Of a stretch of DNA of 64,000 nt, positions 25,724-34,460 are shown piece after piece. The position numbers and the translations under genes were made by a program. Under the pieces are notes generated by a model that saw nothing but the letters and a program-made list of their open reading frames with translations, ran no database searches and was not told the DNA's origin. The stretch comes from Bacteroidales bacterium (lineage in GTDB: Bacteria > Bacteroidota > Bacteroidia > Bacteroidales > UBA932): contig JAGDBO010000008.1 of the NCBI GenBank assembly GCA_017959005.1, positions 62,001-126,000 of the forward strand. The letters are read 5' to 3'. Within the stretch, counting starts at the first letter, position 1. Each line of letters begins with the position of its first letter.

Positions 25724-25752
25724 GTTTTATGGGGAAAGTACGGGCCGGAAGG

Positions 25753-27126
25753 CTATAGCCGTTTGAGTTGAACGGTAAAGTGACGCATAAGCGGTGCTTC
25801 CCACTCTATGGCTACGCCGCGGGTAATGCTCTCTCTCTTGTCATAAACGTTTTTGAGAGCGGCGGCTACAACTTTCATATGGTTGTCCGTGTAGACTCTT
25901 CTTGGGATTGCCATTCGCAAAAGATCCAGACCACCAAAGCGGTTCTCCCTTGTAACAGGATCTCTGTCTGCCAGCATATAGCCTATCTCACAGGCTCTTA
26001 TGCCCGCCTCAAGATAGAGTTCGCAGGTGAGTGTCTGAGCCGGGAACTCCTCCTTTGGAACGTGAGTGAGAACCTTGTCTGCATCTACAAATATGGCGTG
26101 ACCTCCTGCAGGTCTCTGATAAGGAATCTTATATTCATCAAGCAAGGAGGCGAGATACTGAACCTGATGGATTCTGGTATGAAGCATATCATACTCAGAG
26201 TTTTCCATAAGACCCTCAGCCAGAGCGTTAAGATCTCTTCCGTTCATTCCGCCGTAGGTGACATAACCCTCAAAAGGAATGCAGAAGAGTTTAGCACCCT
26301 CAAACCACTCCTTGTTGTTGGTGGCAATAAAGCCTCCCATATTTACAACTCCATCCTTCTTTGCACTCATAGTCATAGCATCAACGCCCTCATACATCAT
26401 CTTGGTTATCTCTTTGATGCTCTTGTCTTTATAACCCTCCTCGCGAGTCTTGATAAAGTAAGCGTTCTCTGCAAAACGGGCAGAATCCATAACAACCGGA
26501 ACGTTGTATTTGTGACAAAGATTTACGGTGTCTTTTATATTCTCCATTGAGACAGGCTGACCGCCAACCGTATTGTTGGTGATGGTAAGTACCATAAACG
26601 GAACCTTTCCTTTGTTCTCAGTAAGAACCTTTTCCAGCTTCTCCAAAGAGACGTTGCCCTTGAACGGATACTCCAGCTGAGTATCTTTTGCCTTGTCTGT
26701 AGTGACATCTATTGCCTTGGCTTTACGGCTCTCTATATGTCCTTTGGTAGTGTCAAAATGTGCGTTTCCGGGAATCACATCTCCCTCTTTTACAAGGGAA
26801 GAAAAGAGAACATTCTCTGCAGCACGTCCCTGATGGGTTGGTATAACGTACTTCATTCCAAAGAGTTGCTTGACAACAGCCTCAAACTTGTAGAAAGAGG
26901 TTGCACCGGCATAACTCTCATCTCCCAGCATCATTGCAGACCATTGGCGGTCACTCATAGCACCCGTTCCGCTGTCTGTAAGAAGGTCTATATAAACCTG
27001 TTCCGCCCTAAGTTGAAATACGTTGTAATGAGCCTCTTTAAGCCACTGCTCTCTCTCCTGTCTTGTGGACTTACGGATGGGCTCTATCATCTTTATTTTC
27101 CACGATTCTGCAAAAGGTAGTTCCAT
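25753..27126 (-). CDS. tnaA: Tryptophanase
   Basis: PLP-dependent lyase that splits L-tryptophan into indole, pyruvate and ammonia. The 457-residue protein has the PLP-lysine motif in MSAKKDGVVNMGG, the beta-eliminating lyase blocks LLTDSGTGAMSD, PTHQGRAAEN, NNTVGGQPVS and DSARFAENAYFIK. It ends with AIPRRVYTDNH. Tyrosine phenol-lyase has a close relative of this sequence, but its substrate Arg position (MERG) reads CEIG here, as in tryptophanase, and DSARFAENAYF also matches tryptophanase. It sits 27 nt after ddl on the same strand, without a separate promoter or tnaC-like leader that I can see, so it may be read through from the cell-wall genes. Confidence 0.93.
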   Translation of the reverse strand: MELPFAESWKIKMIEPIRKSTRQEREQWLKEAHYNVFQLRAEQVYIDLLTDSGTGAMSDRQWSAMMLGDESYAGATSFYKFEAVVKQLFGMKYVIPTHQGRAAENVLFSSLVKEGDVIPGNAHFDTTKGHIESRKAKAIDVTTDKAKDTQLEYPFKGNVSLEKLEKVLTENKGKVPFMVLTITNNTVGGQPVSMENIKDTVNLCHKYNVPVVMDSARFAENAYFIKTREEGYKDKSIKEITKMMYEGVDAMTMSAKKDGVVNMGGFIATNNKEWFEGAKLFCIPFEGYVTYGGMNGRDLNALAEGLMENSEYDMLHTRIHQVQYLASLLDEYKIPYQRPAGGHAIFVDADKVLTHVPKEEFPAQTLTCELYLEAGIRACEIGYMLADRDPVTRENRFGGLDLLRMAIPRRVYTDNHMKVVAAALKNVYDKRESITRGVAIEWEAPLMRHFTVQLKRL

Positions 27127-27153
27127 ATTTGTTATCTCGATTATTTTTAGGTT

Positions 27154-28158
27154 TTAATATTTTGCTTCTTCTATAAGTGAGGTGACAAAATCTTTCATTG
27201 CAATCCCCTCCACCTCCAACATCTTTGGAACCAAAGACATCTTGGTCATTCCCGGAACGGTGTTAACCTCAAGGAAGTAGATATCCTCCTTCTCGTCTAC
27301 AATGTAGTCCATTCTCACAATGCCGTTGCAACCCATATAGGAGTAGATTCTCTCACTGAGGTTCTGAATCTTGGAACTCATTGCAGGTGAGATGTTTGCA
27401 GGACAAACCTCTTCACTCTCCCCAAGGTACTTGGCCTCGTAATCAAAGTATTCTCTCTTTGTAATTATCTCTGTTACAGGAAGATGGTGAACCATACCGT
27501 TGAGTTTGTAAATGCCGTTGGTCATCTCCCTTCCCTTAACGGCAGCCTCGGCAAGAATGGTATCACACTCCGTAAAGGCCTTATGCAAAGCAGGTTCCAA
27601 CTCCTCTTCAGTTTTCACTTTAGTAACGCCAAAGCTTGATCCGCCAACGGTAGGCTTAACAAACATAGGCAGCCCTATTCTCCTGATGATCTCTCTTGTA
27701 GAATATGGTGAGTCTTTGCGGATGAAGACATCTTCCGCCATCTTAACTCCGGCAAAATCCAGAAAGCGCTTGCAGGAGTGTTTGTCAAAAGTGATTGCAG
27801 AGACAAATGAAGAACAGGTGTTGAACGGTATCTTCATCATCTCCAGATAACCCTGCAACAGACCATTTTCTCCCGGTGTTCCGTGAATCATAATGAAGGC
27901 AATATCAAAGCATAACTTACTTCCGCTGATAGTGCAGGAGAAGTCGTTCTTGTCCATTACCGGAGCGTTCTTGTGAGCAAGAACGGCATCTACGCTAAGA
28001 GATTCCGGAGCCATTACGTACCAGAATCTCTTCTCAATGAAAACTATGTAAGGGTTGTATTTTTCTCTATCTATGAACTGAACAATGTTGAGTGCAGACT
28101 TGGTGCTAATCTCTCTCTCTGAGGAATCACCGCCGCACATTACCGCTATATTCTTCAT
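27154..28158 (-). CDS. ddl: D-alanine--D-alanine ligase
   Basis: Makes the D-Ala-D-Ala dipeptide for peptidoglycan. The protein of 334 residues starts at the ATG at 28158 (MKNIAVMCGGDSSEREIS, whose GG.S.E.xxS pattern is the family N-terminus). The in-frame TTG one codon upstream is less likely. Further motifs are MIHGTPGENG, FVKPTVGGSSFGV (ATP-grasp phosphate loop), MDYIVDE and FLEVNTVPGMT (Mg-binding Glu/Asn and the substrate omega region). It follows the PBP1a-like gene by 15 nt, so peptide-precursor synthesis and polymerisation are co-transcribed. Confidence 0.95.
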   Translation of the reverse strand: MKNIAVMCGGDSSEREISTKSALNIVQFIDREKYNPYIVFIEKRFWYVMAPESLSVDAVLAHKNAPVMDKNDFSCTISGSKLCFDIAFIMIHGTPGENGLLQGYLEMMKIPFNTCSSFVSAITFDKHSCKRFLDFAGVKMAEDVFIRKDSPYSTREIIRRIGLPMFVKPTVGGSSFGVTKVKTEEELEPALHKAFTECDTILAEAAVKGREMTNGIYKLNGMVHHLPVTEIITKREYFDYEAKYLGESEEVCPANISPAMSSKIQNLSERIYSYMGCNGIVRMDYIVDEKEDIYFLEVNTVPGMTKMSLVPKMLEVEGIAMKDFVTSLIEEAKY

Positions 28159-28173
28159 CAAATGTGAGTGTTA

Positions 28174-30510
28174 TCAGTTAATCTCAATAAAGTTATCCGG
28201 GTCTGCTATATCTTCCTGCAGTGCCGTTTTCTTTGGGTTGCAATCCAGAGAATATCCCGCAGGCTTTGTAAAGTGGTCATTAAGAGAGACTCCCAATGAC
28301 GGATCTGCAACAACTTTCTTCATGAACAATCCCCAGATAGGAAGAGCCACGCTTGCACCCTGTCCCATTCCCGTAAAGCGGAAGTGAACCTGTCTGTCCT
28401 CAGCACCAACCCAGACACCAACAGTAAGGCGAGGCATATATCCAATGAACCAACCATCTGAGTTATCGTTAGTTGTACCGGTTTTACCTGCTATCTCACC
28501 GCCCTGAACGTAACGGCGCAATCTGCCGGCAGTACCACCGTCAACAACTCCTCTCATCATCTGAACCATAGTGTATGCAGTGTTCTCCCCGATGGCTTCC
28601 TTCTTTCTTGCGGAGAAGTTGGAGAGTACTCTGCCGTTTTTGTCCTCTATTCTCAGAACAAAGAGCGGCTCAATGAAGACGCCTTTGCTTGGGAAGGTGT
28701 TGTATGCACTTACCATCTGATATACAGGAACATCTGCACTACCAACGCAGAGTGAGTAAACCGGTTCCAGATAGCTCTTGATACCCATATTATGAGCCAT
28801 CTGAACCAGCGCCTCCGGGCCGAACTGCTTCATAAGGAAGGCGGAGATGTTGTTGTTTGAAGTGGAGAGTCCCCACTGCAGAGTAACTGTAGCACCGTTA
28901 CCTCCACCCTTAGGGGTCCAGACCTGGTTGCCTTGAACAAAGGACTGAGGAAGGTTAACTGCAACGTCACAAGGGGTGTAACCCTCCTGCATTGCAAGGG
29001 TATATAGGAATGGTTTGAAGGTGGATCCCACCTGACGCTGTCCCTGCATAACCTGGTCATACTGGAAGTAACCGTAGTTGGCTCCTCCCACGTAAGCTCT
29101 TACGTGACCGGTCTCCGGCTCCATTGCCATAAGTCCGCAGCGCAGGAAAGATTTGAAATATTTGATGGAATCATTAGGTGTCATGGTGGTGTCTATGTAA
29201 CCCTTGTCATTCCAGGCAAATACACGCATTTTGGTTTTAACGTCAAAACTCTTTTCTATCTCTTCTTCACTCATTCCAGCCTCTTTGAGATGTTTGTAAC
29301 GGTCACTCCAGCGGCGTGAACGTTTCATAATACTCTCAATTACATTTTGAGGAGTATCATCTGCAAACGGGAAGCGGCGGCGGTATTTAAGGTCATCCCT
29401 AAAGAGCGGCTGCAGATATTTAAGATGCTCAACGGCAGCCTGTTCCGCATAGCGCTGCATCTTGGAGTTGATAGGAGTTATAATCTTAAGACCGTCCTTC
29501 TTGAGGTCATATTTTGATCCGTCCGGCTTGAAATTTTTGTTGAGCCAGCCGTATAAAGGGTTGTCTTTCCAGGAGATGGAGTCCTGCTGGTATGAGTAGT
29601 AGTTGGAGTAGTTGGAACGCTTAGGCTCCTGTGCCTCCATAAGTTTTTTGAGCATCTCCCTAAAGTAAGGAGCCTGTCCGTTGCTCACATCCACATCTTT
29701 ACGGGAAGCGAGAGTTATAGGAAGTTGGACTATTGAATCATACTGAGTTGCAGTAAGATAGCCGTACTTTTTCATCTGACGGAGAACGTGGTTGCGTCTC
29801 TTAAGTGAGAGTTCCGGATTTCTGATTGGGTCATACAAAGATGGTTTGTTAACCATTCCAACCAGCAGTGCAGCCTCCTCAACATTCAGATCCTTAGGAA
29901 GTTTGCCAAAGAAGGTAGATGAGGCGCTCTTTATTCCATAGGCGTGACGGCCAAAGAATACGGCGTCCAGGTACATACTCATTATCTCCTCCTTGGTGTA
30001 GCTTCTCTCCAGTTTAATTGCGGTAATCCACTCCTTGAACTTGCTCTTTGCCAGAGCAAACTTTCTTGCACCCGGAAACTTTGATTTAACGGTATCTCTT
30101 GGGAATAGTGATTTTGCAAGCTGCTGACTCAGAGTACTTCCGCCACCTCCGCCGGCTCTGTTTCCCATAGCCAGGGACTTAACGGCAACTCTTATAAGTG
30201 ACCTTCCGTCAATACCGCTGTGAGAGTAGAATCTCACATCTTCCGTTGCAACCAGCGCATCTTTAAGGCTTTGTGAAAGCTCATCATAACTGCAGTAGGA
30301 GCGATTCTCAACGTGGTAAGTATTTAATATGGTACCATCATCCGCGATGATTTGCGTTGCAAGGTTGCTCTGCGGATCCTCCAACTCCTCAAATGAAGGA
30401 ATGTCTGCAAAAGTCCAAACCAGAAGGAGGGCCAGAAGGATAAGAATAACGGGGCTGAAGGCCGCCAGCCATATCCACTTCCTGATTTTATTTCTGTTTT
30501 TTATCTCCAT
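28174..30510 (-). CDS. Class A penicillin-binding protein (PBP1a-like)
   Basis: Bifunctional glycosyltransferase/transpeptidase of 778 residues. One membrane anchor (WIWLAAFSPVILILLALLLVWTF) is followed by a GT51 domain with the catalytic Glu in VATEDVRFYSHSGID and GGSTLSQQLAKSLF. The transpeptidase domain has the serine-lysine motif GSTFKPF, the SxN motif SNN and the KTG motif GKTGTTND. I start at the ATG at 30510 (MEIKNRNK). The 6-codon longer reading starts at TTG. It heads an operon with ddl and, 27 nt later, tnaA, and a TATTTTTG box lies 40 nt upstream. The short linker between domains is Lys/Asp rich. Confidence 0.95.
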   Translation of the reverse strand: MEIKNRNKIRKWIWLAAFSPVILILLALLLVWTFADIPSFEELEDPQSNLATQIIADDGTILNTYHVENRSYCSYDELSQSLKDALVATEDVRFYSHSGIDGRSLIRVAVKSLAMGNRAGGGGGSTLSQQLAKSLFPRDTVKSKFPGARKFALAKSKFKEWITAIKLERSYTKEEIMSMYLDAVFFGRHAYGIKSASSTFFGKLPKDLNVEEAALLVGMVNKPSLYDPIRNPELSLKRRNHVLRQMKKYGYLTATQYDSIVQLPITLASRKDVDVSNGQAPYFREMLKKLMEAQEPKRSNYSNYYSYQQDSISWKDNPLYGWLNKNFKPDGSKYDLKKDGLKIITPINSKMQRYAEQAAVEHLKYLQPLFRDDLKYRRRFPFADDTPQNVIESIMKRSRRWSDRYKHLKEAGMSEEEIEKSFDVKTKMRVFAWNDKGYIDTTMTPNDSIKYFKSFLRCGLMAMEPETGHVRAYVGGANYGYFQYDQVMQGQRQVGSTFKPFLYTLAMQEGYTPCDVAVNLPQSFVQGNQVWTPKGGGNGATVTLQWGLSTSNNNISAFLMKQFGPEALVQMAHNMGIKSYLEPVYSLCVGSADVPVYQMVSAYNTFPSKGVFIEPLFVLRIEDKNGRVLSNFSARKKEAIGENTAYTMVQMMRGVVDGGTAGRLRRYVQGGEIAGKTGTTNDNSDGWFIGYMPRLTVGVWVGAEDRQVHFRFTGMGQGASVALPIWGLFMKKVVADPSLGVSLNDHFTKPAGYSLDCNPKKTALQEDIADPDNFIEIN

Positions 30511-30549
30511 ATAATCTCGTTTCTGCAACTTTCAAGCCGCATTATGGAA

Positions 30550-30557
30550 CAAAAATA
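30550..30557 (-). promoter_or_regulatory. -7 box for the PBP1a / ddl / tnaA operon
   Basis: Reverse strand TATTTTTG, 40 nt before the ATG at 30510. No clear -33. Confidence 0.45.
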
Positions 30558-30567
30558 CAAATAAAAA

Positions 30568-30600
30568 TTTGGAATGAATGGGAGTTTATATTTTACTTTG
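30568..30600 (+). promoter_or_regulatory. Probable topA promoter
   Basis: TTTG at 30568-30571, 21 nt, then TTACTTTG (30593-30600), one base off the TAnnTTTG consensus. Its spacing to TTTG supports it. The leader would be about 28 nt. Confidence 0.4.
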
Positions 30601-30631
30601 CACCGCTTTTTAAAACAAACGTGGGGAAATT

Positions 30632-32941
30632 ATGGGAGAGAAATTAGTTATTGTAGAGTCTCCGGCAAAGGCCAAGACCATTGAAAAATTCCTGGGAAAG
30701 GGATACACCGTAAGATCTAGTTTCGGACATATTTGCGATCTGCCTAAGAGTTCTTTAGGTATTGACATTGCAAAGGGATTCAAGCCCGAGTATATAGTTC
30801 CGGCAGACAAAAAGAAGGTTGTAAGCGAGCTTAAAGCTCTGGCAGCCAAGGCAGATACCGTTTATCTGGCATCCGATGAGGACCGCGAGGGAGAGGCTAT
30901 TGCATGGCACCTTCAGAACCAGCTCAAACTTAAGGATGAGAATACTAAAAGAATTGTATTCCATGAGATTACAAAGGATGCAATTCTCAATGCCGTAGAG
31001 AATCCGAGAAGCGTAGACGAGAACCTGGTTGAGGCTCAGCAGGCCCGCCGCGTTCTGGACAGAATTGTGGGATTCGAGCTTTCACCGGTGCTTTGGAGAA
31101 AGGTGGGAAAGGGACTTTCCGCAGGAAGAGTACAGTCTGTTGCCGTAAGGCTCATAGTGGATAGAGAGCGTGAAATTCAGCGCTTTGAGGCTGCACAGTT
31201 CTACAAGGTTACCGCCCTCTTTACTCTGGATGGTAAAGCAAAACTTGCCGCCACTTTAGATACCAAGTTCAACACAAAGGAGGAGGCAATGCGCTTTTTG
31301 GAGCTCTGTAACAGCGGCTGTCGCTTCAAAGTCTCTTCCGTTGAGAAGAAAGAGGCATCACGCTGCCCGGCACCTCCTTTTACCACCTCCGCACTTCAGC
31401 AGGAGGCGAGTCGCAAGTTGGGCTTCTCCGTCTCCCAGACAATGAGAATTGCTCAGAAACTCTACGAGAGCGGACTCATTACATATATGAGAACAGACTC
31501 CACCAACCTCTCATCTCTGGCCATTAATACAATAAAGCAGGCCGTAGTTGAGAATTACGGTGAGAATTATTCCAAAGTACGTCAGTATCACACACATACA
31601 AAGGGTGCCCAGGAGGCCCACGAGGCTATCCGCCCTACCTACGCCGCTAACAAGACAATAGAGGGAACCGCACCTGAGAAAAAACTCTATGAACTTATAT
31701 GGAAGAGAGCGGTTGCATCTCAGATGGCAGATGCCAAGGTTGAGAAGACAACAGTTACAATCTCTTCTGACAAGTTCTCTGAGAAGTTCATCTGCGAGGG
31801 TGAGCAGATTCTCTTTGACGGATTCTTAAAACTCTACATAGAGGGTAAGGATGACGAGCCTGAAGAGAGTTCTGCAAGCCAGATTCTTCCAAACATTGCA
31901 AAGGGAGAAGAGCTTGCTGCTCTGGAGATTACAGCACTTCAGAAATATACCCAGAGACCTCCGCGTTACTCTGAGGCTTCACTTGTAAAGAAGATGGAGG
32001 AGTTGGGAATAGGCAGACCTAGTACCTACGCTCCAACCATCACAACCATCACCAGTAAGAGAGGTTACGTTGTAAAAGATACACGTGCAGGCGTAGAGAG
32101 AGATGTTGTAAAGATCTCTCTTAAAGCACCTTCCGCTGTTGCAGGCAAGGGTAAGATTGAGGAGAGCACACAGAAGGAGAAGAGCGGAAGCGAGAAGAAC
32201 AAACTCTTCCCAATGGATATGGGAACCGTTGTTACCAAGTATCTGGAGGATAACTTTGGTGTAATTATGGATTACGGTTTCACCGCAAAGATTGAGGAAG
32301 ACTTTGATGATATAGCAGCGGGCAAACTCCAATGGACCAGCCTTTTGAACCGCTTCTACGGTCCGTTCCACAAGGACGTTGAAACTCAGACTCAGGAAAA
32401 GAGTCACGTTAACTCCGAGAGAGAGCTGGGTGTAGATCCTAAGGACGGAAAGGTTATCTCTGTTCGTTTGGGTAAGTTTGGCCCTCTGGCACAGAAGGGT
32501 GCTTCAGATGATCCTGACAAACAGTTTGCATCACTCCACAAAGATCAGTCTATTGAGACCATCACTCTGGAGGAGGCCCTCAAACTCTTTGAACTTCCTC
32601 GCCTTGTGGGAACAGTTGAGGGTAAGGAGATTACAGCCGCAATAGGAAGATTCGGCGCATACGTTAAATATGACGGTAAGTTCTACTCCATCGGGAAAGA
32701 GATGGATCCTTACACCATTACGGTTGAGCAGGCACTGCAGGTGATGAAGGCAAAGGAAGAGGCGCAGGAGAAGAGCATTATAAAGGAGTTCGCTTCTGAA
32801 GATATTCAGATTATCAACGGAAGATACGGCCCTTACATCAAGCACAACGGTGGCAACTACAAGATTCCGAGAAAAAAAGGAAGCAAGGCAGCTGCAGATC
32901 TTACTCTTGAAGATTGTAAGGCAATCATAGCTAAAAAGTAA
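30632..32941 (+). CDS. topA: DNA topoisomerase I
   Basis: Type IA topoisomerase of 769 residues that relaxes negative supercoils. The Toprim domain starts at the N-terminus (KLVIVESPAKAKTIEKFLG, with the Mg-binding SDEDREGEAI). The active-site Tyr is in GLITYMRTDST, and RPTSTYAPTI-like RPSTYAPTI follows. The C-terminus carries several short Topo_C repeats (GPLAQKGA, GRFGAYVKYDGKFYSI, GRYGPYIKHNGGNYKIP) in place of zinc fingers, which is the usual Bacteroidota form. It is followed 6 nt later by the arginase-like gene. Confidence 0.97.
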   Translation: MGEKLVIVESPAKAKTIEKFLGKGYTVRSSFGHICDLPKSSLGIDIAKGFKPEYIVPADKKKVVSELKALAAKADTVYLASDEDREGEAIAWHLQNQLKLKDENTKRIVFHEITKDAILNAVENPRSVDENLVEAQQARRVLDRIVGFELSPVLWRKVGKGLSAGRVQSVAVRLIVDREREIQRFEAAQFYKVTALFTLDGKAKLAATLDTKFNTKEEAMRFLELCNSGCRFKVSSVEKKEASRCPAPPFTTSALQQEASRKLGFSVSQTMRIAQKLYESGLITYMRTDSTNLSSLAINTIKQAVVENYGENYSKVRQYHTHTKGAQEAHEAIRPTYAANKTIEGTAPEKKLYELIWKRAVASQMADAKVEKTTVTISSDKFSEKFICEGEQILFDGFLKLYIEGKDDEPEESSASQILPNIAKGEELAALEITALQKYTQRPPRYSEASLVKKMEELGIGRPSTYAPTITTITSKRGYVVKDTRAGVERDVVKISLKAPSAVAGKGKIEESTQKEKSGSEKNKLFPMDMGTVVTKYLEDNFGVIMDYGFTAKIEEDFDDIAAGKLQWTSLLNRFYGPFHKDVETQTQEKSHVNSERELGVDPKDGKVISVRLGKFGPLAQKGASDDPDKQFASLHKDQSIETITLEEALKLFELPRLVGTVEGKEITAAIGRFGAYVKYDGKFYSIGKEMDPYTITVEQALQVMKAKEEAQEKSIIKEFASEDIQIINGRYGPYIKHNGGNYKIPRKKGSKAAADLTLEDCKAIIAKK

Positions 32942-32947
32942 CTATTT

Positions 32948-33856
32948 ATGTCTTCAAAAAGCATCATTGCAGATTACAAAGATCTCTATCTGAGCAAAAA
33001 GGCGGAGGAGTATCTCTCCGTAGTCACTCTGGAGAGTTACCTTAAAAATCAGAAGCAGAAAAAGAGTTCCAAAGCAAAAGTAGAAGTGGTTCTCTGCGGA
33101 GAGGCTCTCCCCTCTCCTTCCAAACTGACTCTGGGCAGAAGTTTCTCCTCCACTCTTATCTCAAACGGAGAGAAGATTCCGGTAGAACTGATTGAGAGAG
33201 TTAAAAAACAGAAGAACTTCTCAGTAATCGGCATTCAGAAATACCTCTTTTATCCTGAACTTGAGGTTGCTATGAACGATTGCGGTTTTGAGACTCTGAA
33301 TCTTGGTCCCTTTAGGGATGATATGACCCTCTGCGAGCCTATGCTCCGTTACTCCAAATATATCTTCCTGGATATGACCTCCTTAAGATGGGGTGAGTTC
33401 CCAAGTGAGAACAACAATAACCCTAACGGATTTACCGCCAACGAGATTTGCCAGGTGGCAAGATACATTGGCTTCTCCTGCTCACTTAAGACGGTCTTCC
33501 TGTTCGGTTACTCTGAGAAGAACCTCAGCAGCGTATGCAGCCGCCTCATTGCCCAAATCATCTGGCACATTTCAGACGGAGTGGCAAACAACATAGTTGA
33601 AGACCCTTCACAGGAGTTCAAGAAGGGTAAACTCTCCTCACAGTTTGAGCACAAGATTGTAGATTTCTGCTCCCAGGGAGACAATATCACCTTCATCATG
33701 AGCGTTGCCACAGGCCGTTGGTGGATGGAAGTTCCGTTGGTTAAGAATAATACCACGGAGTTAGTCCCTTGTACTGCAGGAGATTATGAGAGCGCAACCG
33801 AGGGCCAGGTGCCTGTAAGGTGGCTCTATTCTTACAATAGGCTTAATACTTTGTAA
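32948..33856 (+). CDS. Arginase/formimidoylglutamase-like protein with degraded metal site
   Basis: A 302-residue protein, shorter than the usual 380 or so of Bacteroidota formimidoylglutamase. Its second half keeps family-like segments: NPNGFTANEICQVARYIGFS, FLFGYSEKNLSS, LIAQIIWHISDGVANN and a final GRWWMEVPLV. The position where the family has its DxDxxR metal-binding block reads LDMTSLRWGE, so only one Asp can be matched. The usual HxD and upstream metal Asp residues are not visible either. I infer a ureohydrolase-fold protein without catalysis. It follows topA by 6 nt, and an Lrp-type regulator gene follows 82 nt later. Confidence 0.7.
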   Translation: MSSKSIIADYKDLYLSKKAEEYLSVVTLESYLKNQKQKKSSKAKVEVVLCGEALPSPSKLTLGRSFSSTLISNGEKIPVELIERVKKQKNFSVIGIQKYLFYPELEVAMNDCGFETLNLGPFRDDMTLCEPMLRYSKYIFLDMTSLRWGEFPSENNNNPNGFTANEICQVARYIGFSCSLKTVFLFGYSEKNLSSVCSRLIAQIIWHISDGVANNIVEDPSQEFKKGKLSSQFEHKIVDFCSQGDNITFIMSVATGRWWMEVPLVKNNTTELVPCTAGDYESATEGQVPVRWLYSYNRLNTL

Positions 33857-33895
33857 CATTTTTATAGTTTTTAACTGATTTGTTAGAAAAATTGT

Positions 33896-33903
33896 TATTT
33901 TTG
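33896..33903 (+). promoter_or_regulatory. -7 box for the Lrp-family regulator
   Basis: TATTTTTG, about 36 nt ahead of the ATG at 33939. Confidence 0.45.
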
Positions 33904-33938
33904 TAACAGTTCAACGCAAAACAGTTAAAAAACAAAAT

Positions 33939-34460
33939 ATGGCAAAGTATCAAATTGACGAGACCGATCAGAAAATCCTTTCCGCTCTGGTTAAGAACGC
34001 CAGAACTCCTTTCTTGGAGATAGCTAGAGACTGCGGTGTTTCAGGTGCAGCTATTCATCAGAGATTCAAGAAGATGGAGTCATTGGGCATCATTACCGGC
34101 AGCCGTCTTCTGGTTAAACCTGCTACCCTGGGTCTGGACGTATGTGCCTTTGTAGAGGTAAACCTCTCTCCTGTAAATAAATACCCTGAGGTTATTGAGG
34201 CTTTGAGAAAGATTTCCGAGGTTGTTGAGTGCCACTTTGTAACGGGTAGGCATACCCTGCTTCTGAAGATGTACTGCTTCAATCACGATCACCTTTTGGA
34301 TATCCTCATCAACACCATACAAAATATCCCTAGCGTAACGGATACCGAGACTTTAGTCTCTCTGGACCAGGCAATAGAGCGTCAGGTATGGGTTAACGAC
34401 TACCCTGATGATAAGGGATATCACCACAAAAAGGAGAAGAAAAACGCCAAGAAGAAATAG
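33939..34460 (+). CDS. Lrp/AsnC-family transcription regulator
   Basis: Transcription factor of 173 residues. The N-terminal helix-turn-helix is IDETDQKILSALVKNARTPFLEIARDCGVSGAAIHQRFKKMESLGII. An RAM effector-binding domain follows, with the core LGLDVCAFVEVNLSPVNKYPEVIEALRKISEVVECHFVTGRHTLLLKMYC. Such proteins form octamers and sense amino acids. No nearby amino-acid gene shows the effector. The Lys-rich tail (HHKKEKKNAKKK) is disordered. It lies beside the convergent ispD gene with no gap between stops (34460/34461). Confidence 0.93.
   Translation: MAKYQIDETDQKILSALVKNARTPFLEIARDCGVSGAAIHQRFKKMESLGIITGSRLLVKPATLGLDVCAFVEVNLSPVNKYPEVIEALRKISEVVECHFVTGRHTLLLKMYCFNHDHLLDILINTIQNIPSVTDTETLVSLDQAIERQVWVNDYPDDKGYHHKKEKKNAKKK

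Larger units (their letters stand above)
25427..25752. other. Only intergenic stretch over 300 bases in the window
   Basis: Lies between the convergent prmC and tnaA genes. It holds a strong forward promoter (25444-25473), three hairpins and a terminal 10-bp hairpin (25689-25723). It contains no open reading frame of note. I interpret most of it as a small RNA gene. Confidence 0.7.

Noticed and set aside
25477..25728. tmRNA, RNase P RNA or SRP RNA in the gap after prmC
   Set aside because: No tRNA-like acceptor/T-arm pair or tag reading frame, no RNase P core block, and no SRP GGAA-loop hairpin; the region is also too short for tmRNA or RNase P RNA.
25768..26550. Forward open frame of 260 codons opposite tnaA
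   Set aside because: Antisense to tryptophanase; Cys/His/Ile-rich translation with no family features, and the neighbouring promoter at 25444 leads to hairpins and a terminator before it.
25753..27126. Tyrosine phenol-lyase instead of tryptophanase
   Set aside because: The residue pattern at the substrate site (CEIG) and the DSARFAENAYF block match tryptophanase.
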